Source: a virus
Virus record (IMG/VR): IMGVR_UViG_3300042397_000172
Location: 1-38,009 of that record
Strand: one strand, 5' to 3'
DNA: 38,009 nt
The notes under the pieces are model-generated. The model saw nothing but the letters and a program-made list of their open reading frames with translations, searched no databases and was not told the DNA's origin. Below are positions 36,508 to 38,009 of the stretch, piece after piece. Every line of letters starts with the position of its first letter. The stretch's first letter is position 1. A program made the position numbers and the translations under genes.

Positions 36508-38009
36508 TTAGTGAATGACTTGCCAAACAACACTTGAATTGTCTGCGCCCGATGAAGAATTAATGGTAAATGTACCGTTGCCAACAGACGCAACAGACAA
36601 CTCACCAAGTGTTCCGCTGCTTCCGTATCGACTCACCATGATGTTGTCGCCGCTGTTGCAGTCAGAAGTGACCACGGAAACGGTTCCAGAGGCAAGAGTG
36701 GATCGACCAAACAGCAAGCCGTTGCGGGTAACGTTGCCGTAAGCGTTAAGCGACAAGTTACCGCTTTGGTTCAGATAGTTGGTATTTTTCTGCACCTTGT
36801 TGTTCGCAAGCACAACATTACCAGACTCATTAATTGCAAATGCAAAGTTATATCTCTGGACAAAGTTGTTCTCAACAGTCAACGTTGTGTTTGTTGGGGT
36901 CGTAGACCTCAAGTTGACAGCAATGCCTTGATTGGCAGAAAGAGTTGTAGTTGCATCAAGTGTGTTGTTTGAGATGTTGAACGCGCCCACGTACGCAGTG
37001 GTTGTAATAGCGGTGTACTGAATTTCAATAAACCCGTTTTCACCCCTGCTGCTGATTGTGTTATTTGTAATGTCAAGGTCATTGAAATACGAATCTGCTT
37101 GTGCGCCATAGCTAGACGCAATGCCCGGCATATGTAAAGCATTAATAATCCCACATGCGTTGCCGCTGGTCGATACAGACTGGTTGTTGGCAATTTTGAC
37201 GCCATTGAACGGGCCTTGAACTGTGACCATCCGTATAAAGTTGACCATTACATTGGACTCAATGATCACGTTTTCAGTCCAAGCGCCCCAGTCGTAAGCA
37301 AACACACCAATGCACGTTGCAACACGTACACCCCCGTCATTGACGAAAACGTTATTGGAAACAACAATATTCCGGCAAATTGTGTTGGCTGTTGGAAGAA
37401 AAGCAGCACCGGATTGCAGTGCCATCGTGTTGCTATCAACTTCGCAGTTGGGGCTTATCTCAATTTGGTTGTTTGAAATTATCCCACCATTGCAAGTGCT
37501 CAGTCGCATGAACTCAGCCATCGTGTTCTTGGACACGCAATTCGTGACCGTCACGTTGTCAACGTCATAGTAGAAGTCGATCACGCCAAGTCGGTGCGTA
37601 CCCGTGTTATCCCTGCCGCAATAATTGAACGTGCAGGTATCAATGGTGATGTACTTGGTGATGCCACTTGCGAAGATGCCGCAAGCATTTGTCGCAGGAC
37701 TGGTGTTTGCTGCGTTGTCAAAGTCGCAGTTTGTGACCTTGATTGCCGAGCTAGTTTGAAACAGCAAATGTTCTAGCTTTTGAGTTTGTGTTTGTAACGG
37801 TGAGGTAAAGCGGCAGTCCGTAACAATAATGTTTGAAGTGCCCCGAAAGAAACCAGCAACGGTGTACAGATTGACAAATGAACAATCGCGTATTGTTATG
37901 TTTTGGGCGGTGTTATAGACGTACACACCGCAGTTAAACACATCATCAAAATCAGCAGGCGTGTACAACGGCATTGACTGCATTTTGGCGTTAAATGTAA
38001 ACCCCAAAA
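36508..38009 (-). CDS. Tailspike, C-terminal part (starts at 220 across the seam)
   Basis: The frame is open from 38009 to the stop at 36508 and continues residue 73 encoded at base 2. The seam reads LVG-F-LGFTFNAKM, with no frame break. The body is a right-handed beta-helix: repeated turns rich in Asn with C/F/I packing residues (NITIRDCSFVNLY, NIIVTDCRF, AIKVTNCDFDNA, YITIDTCTFNYC, NVTVTNCVSKNTM). The C-terminal 90 residues (NKVQKNTNYLNQSGNLSLNA to SSGADNSSVVWQVIH) look like a small beta-sandwich. Such spikes bind and often cut surface polysaccharides; no catalytic residue can be named. A TTG at 38007 seems to start a shorter protein only when the window is treated as linear. Confidence 0.9.
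   Translation of the reverse strand, partial: LGFTFNAKMQSMPLYTPADFDDVFNCGVYVYNTAQNITIRDCSFVNLYTVAGFFRGTSNIIVTDCRFTSPLQTQTQKLEHLLFQTSSAIKVTNCDFDNAANTSPATNACGIFASGITKYITIDTCTFNYCGRDNTGTHRLGVIDFYYDVDNVTVTNCVSKNTMAEFMRLSTCNGGIISNNQIEISPNCEVDSNTMALQSGAAFLPTANTICRNIVVSNNVFVNDGGVRVATCIGVFAYDWGAWTENVIIESNVMVNFIRMVTVQGPFNGVKIANNQSVSTSGNACGIINALHMPGIASSYGAQADSYFNDLDITNNTISSRGENGFIEIQYTAITTTAYVGAFNISNNTLDATTTLSANQGIAVNLRSTTPTNTTLTVENNFVQRYNFAFAINESGNVVLANNKVQKNTNYLNQSGNLSLNAYGNVTRNGLLFGRSTLASGTVSVVTSDCNSGDNIMVSRYGSSGTLGELSVASVGNGTFTINSSSGADNSSVVWQVIH

Noticed and set aside
38005-38007. TTG start for a 499-aa protein at the right end
   Set aside because: It is an artefact of the linear cut; the frame continues through base 1 to the ATG at 220.
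1-38009. Integrase, reverse transcriptase (diversity-generating retroelement), phage RNA polymerase, methyltransferase or tRNA genes
   Set aside because: I looked for their protein motifs and for cloverleaf patterns while reading and recognised none; short or divergent ones could be missed without a search.

Overview
The window reads as one complete, circular or circularly permuted genome of a short-tailed, P22-like bacteriophage (podovirus morphotype). The two window ends join in frame inside one gene. A minus-strand start at 220 runs off base 1 after 73 codons, the seam codon is Phe, and the frame continues from 38009 to a stop at 36508. This gives a single tailspike of about 573 residues. 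The cut point therefore looks like an arbitrary linearisation, and the map is best read as a circle. The virion set (P22-type portal, coat, scaffold, gp4, gp10, ejection proteins, TerS/TerL) is certain. I recognise no integrase, no phage RNA polymerase and no tRNA gene, so a strictly lytic phage that uses host RNA polymerase is likely but not proven. The GC-rich coding and the small-protein families suggest a proteobacterial host, perhaps Burkholderiales; that is a guess from recall.

Layout on the circle. (1) Late genes form one minus-strand block from terS (7774) leftwards through base 1 and on from 38009 to 23852. The order is: terS, a 32-aa ORF, a zinc-peptidase-like protein, terL, three small basic proteins, a GroES-like co-chaperonin, portal, DUF5856, small virion proteins, two tail-fibre-like proteins, tailspike (across the seam), an 86-aa protein, scaffold, coat, decoration-like protein, gp4, gp10, fibre-like protein, cupin-like protein, three ejection proteins, XhlA-like protein, endolysin, holin. 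(2) The 620-bp control region 7775-8394 separates the late block from the early block. It and the next intergenic gap hold seven exact copies of the palindrome ACCCANTGGGT. (3) The early block (plus strand, 8395-12840) is mostly small unrecognised proteins, with a pentapeptide-repeat protein, an HTH protein, a glutaredoxin and two mini zinc-finger proteins. (4) A DUF3987-type primase/helicase gene lies alone on the minus strand (12876-15374). (5) The replication block (plus strand, 15545-23873) carries a ribbon-helix-helix protein, a DUF2800 nuclease, a DUF2815 ssDNA-binding protein, a family B DNA polymerase, DUF3310, a VRR-NUC nuclease, a SNF2-type helicase, a MazG-like pyrophosphohydrolase and a winged-helix protein.

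How it fits together. Host RNA polymerase probably starts at extended -10 promoters before 8395, 15545 and 22504. The operator palindromes sit exactly on a consensus promoter at 8917-8944, so early transcription is repressed or switched; the HTH protein at 11529 and the RHH protein at 15545 are the best candidate regulators. Replication uses the primase/helicase, the family B polymerase and the ssDNA-binding protein with nucleases. Late genes build a P22-like capsid and tail, and lysis genes end the late transcript, where it meets the replication transcript head-on with a 22-nt overlap.

The most unusual points are the operator array, a pair of face-to-face overlapping promoters with a coupled 15-codon leader ORF before the primase gene, a pentapeptide gene made of 20 identical 15-bp units that vary at only two bases and flanked by 20-bp direct repeats, and an HExxH protein placed between terS and terL.
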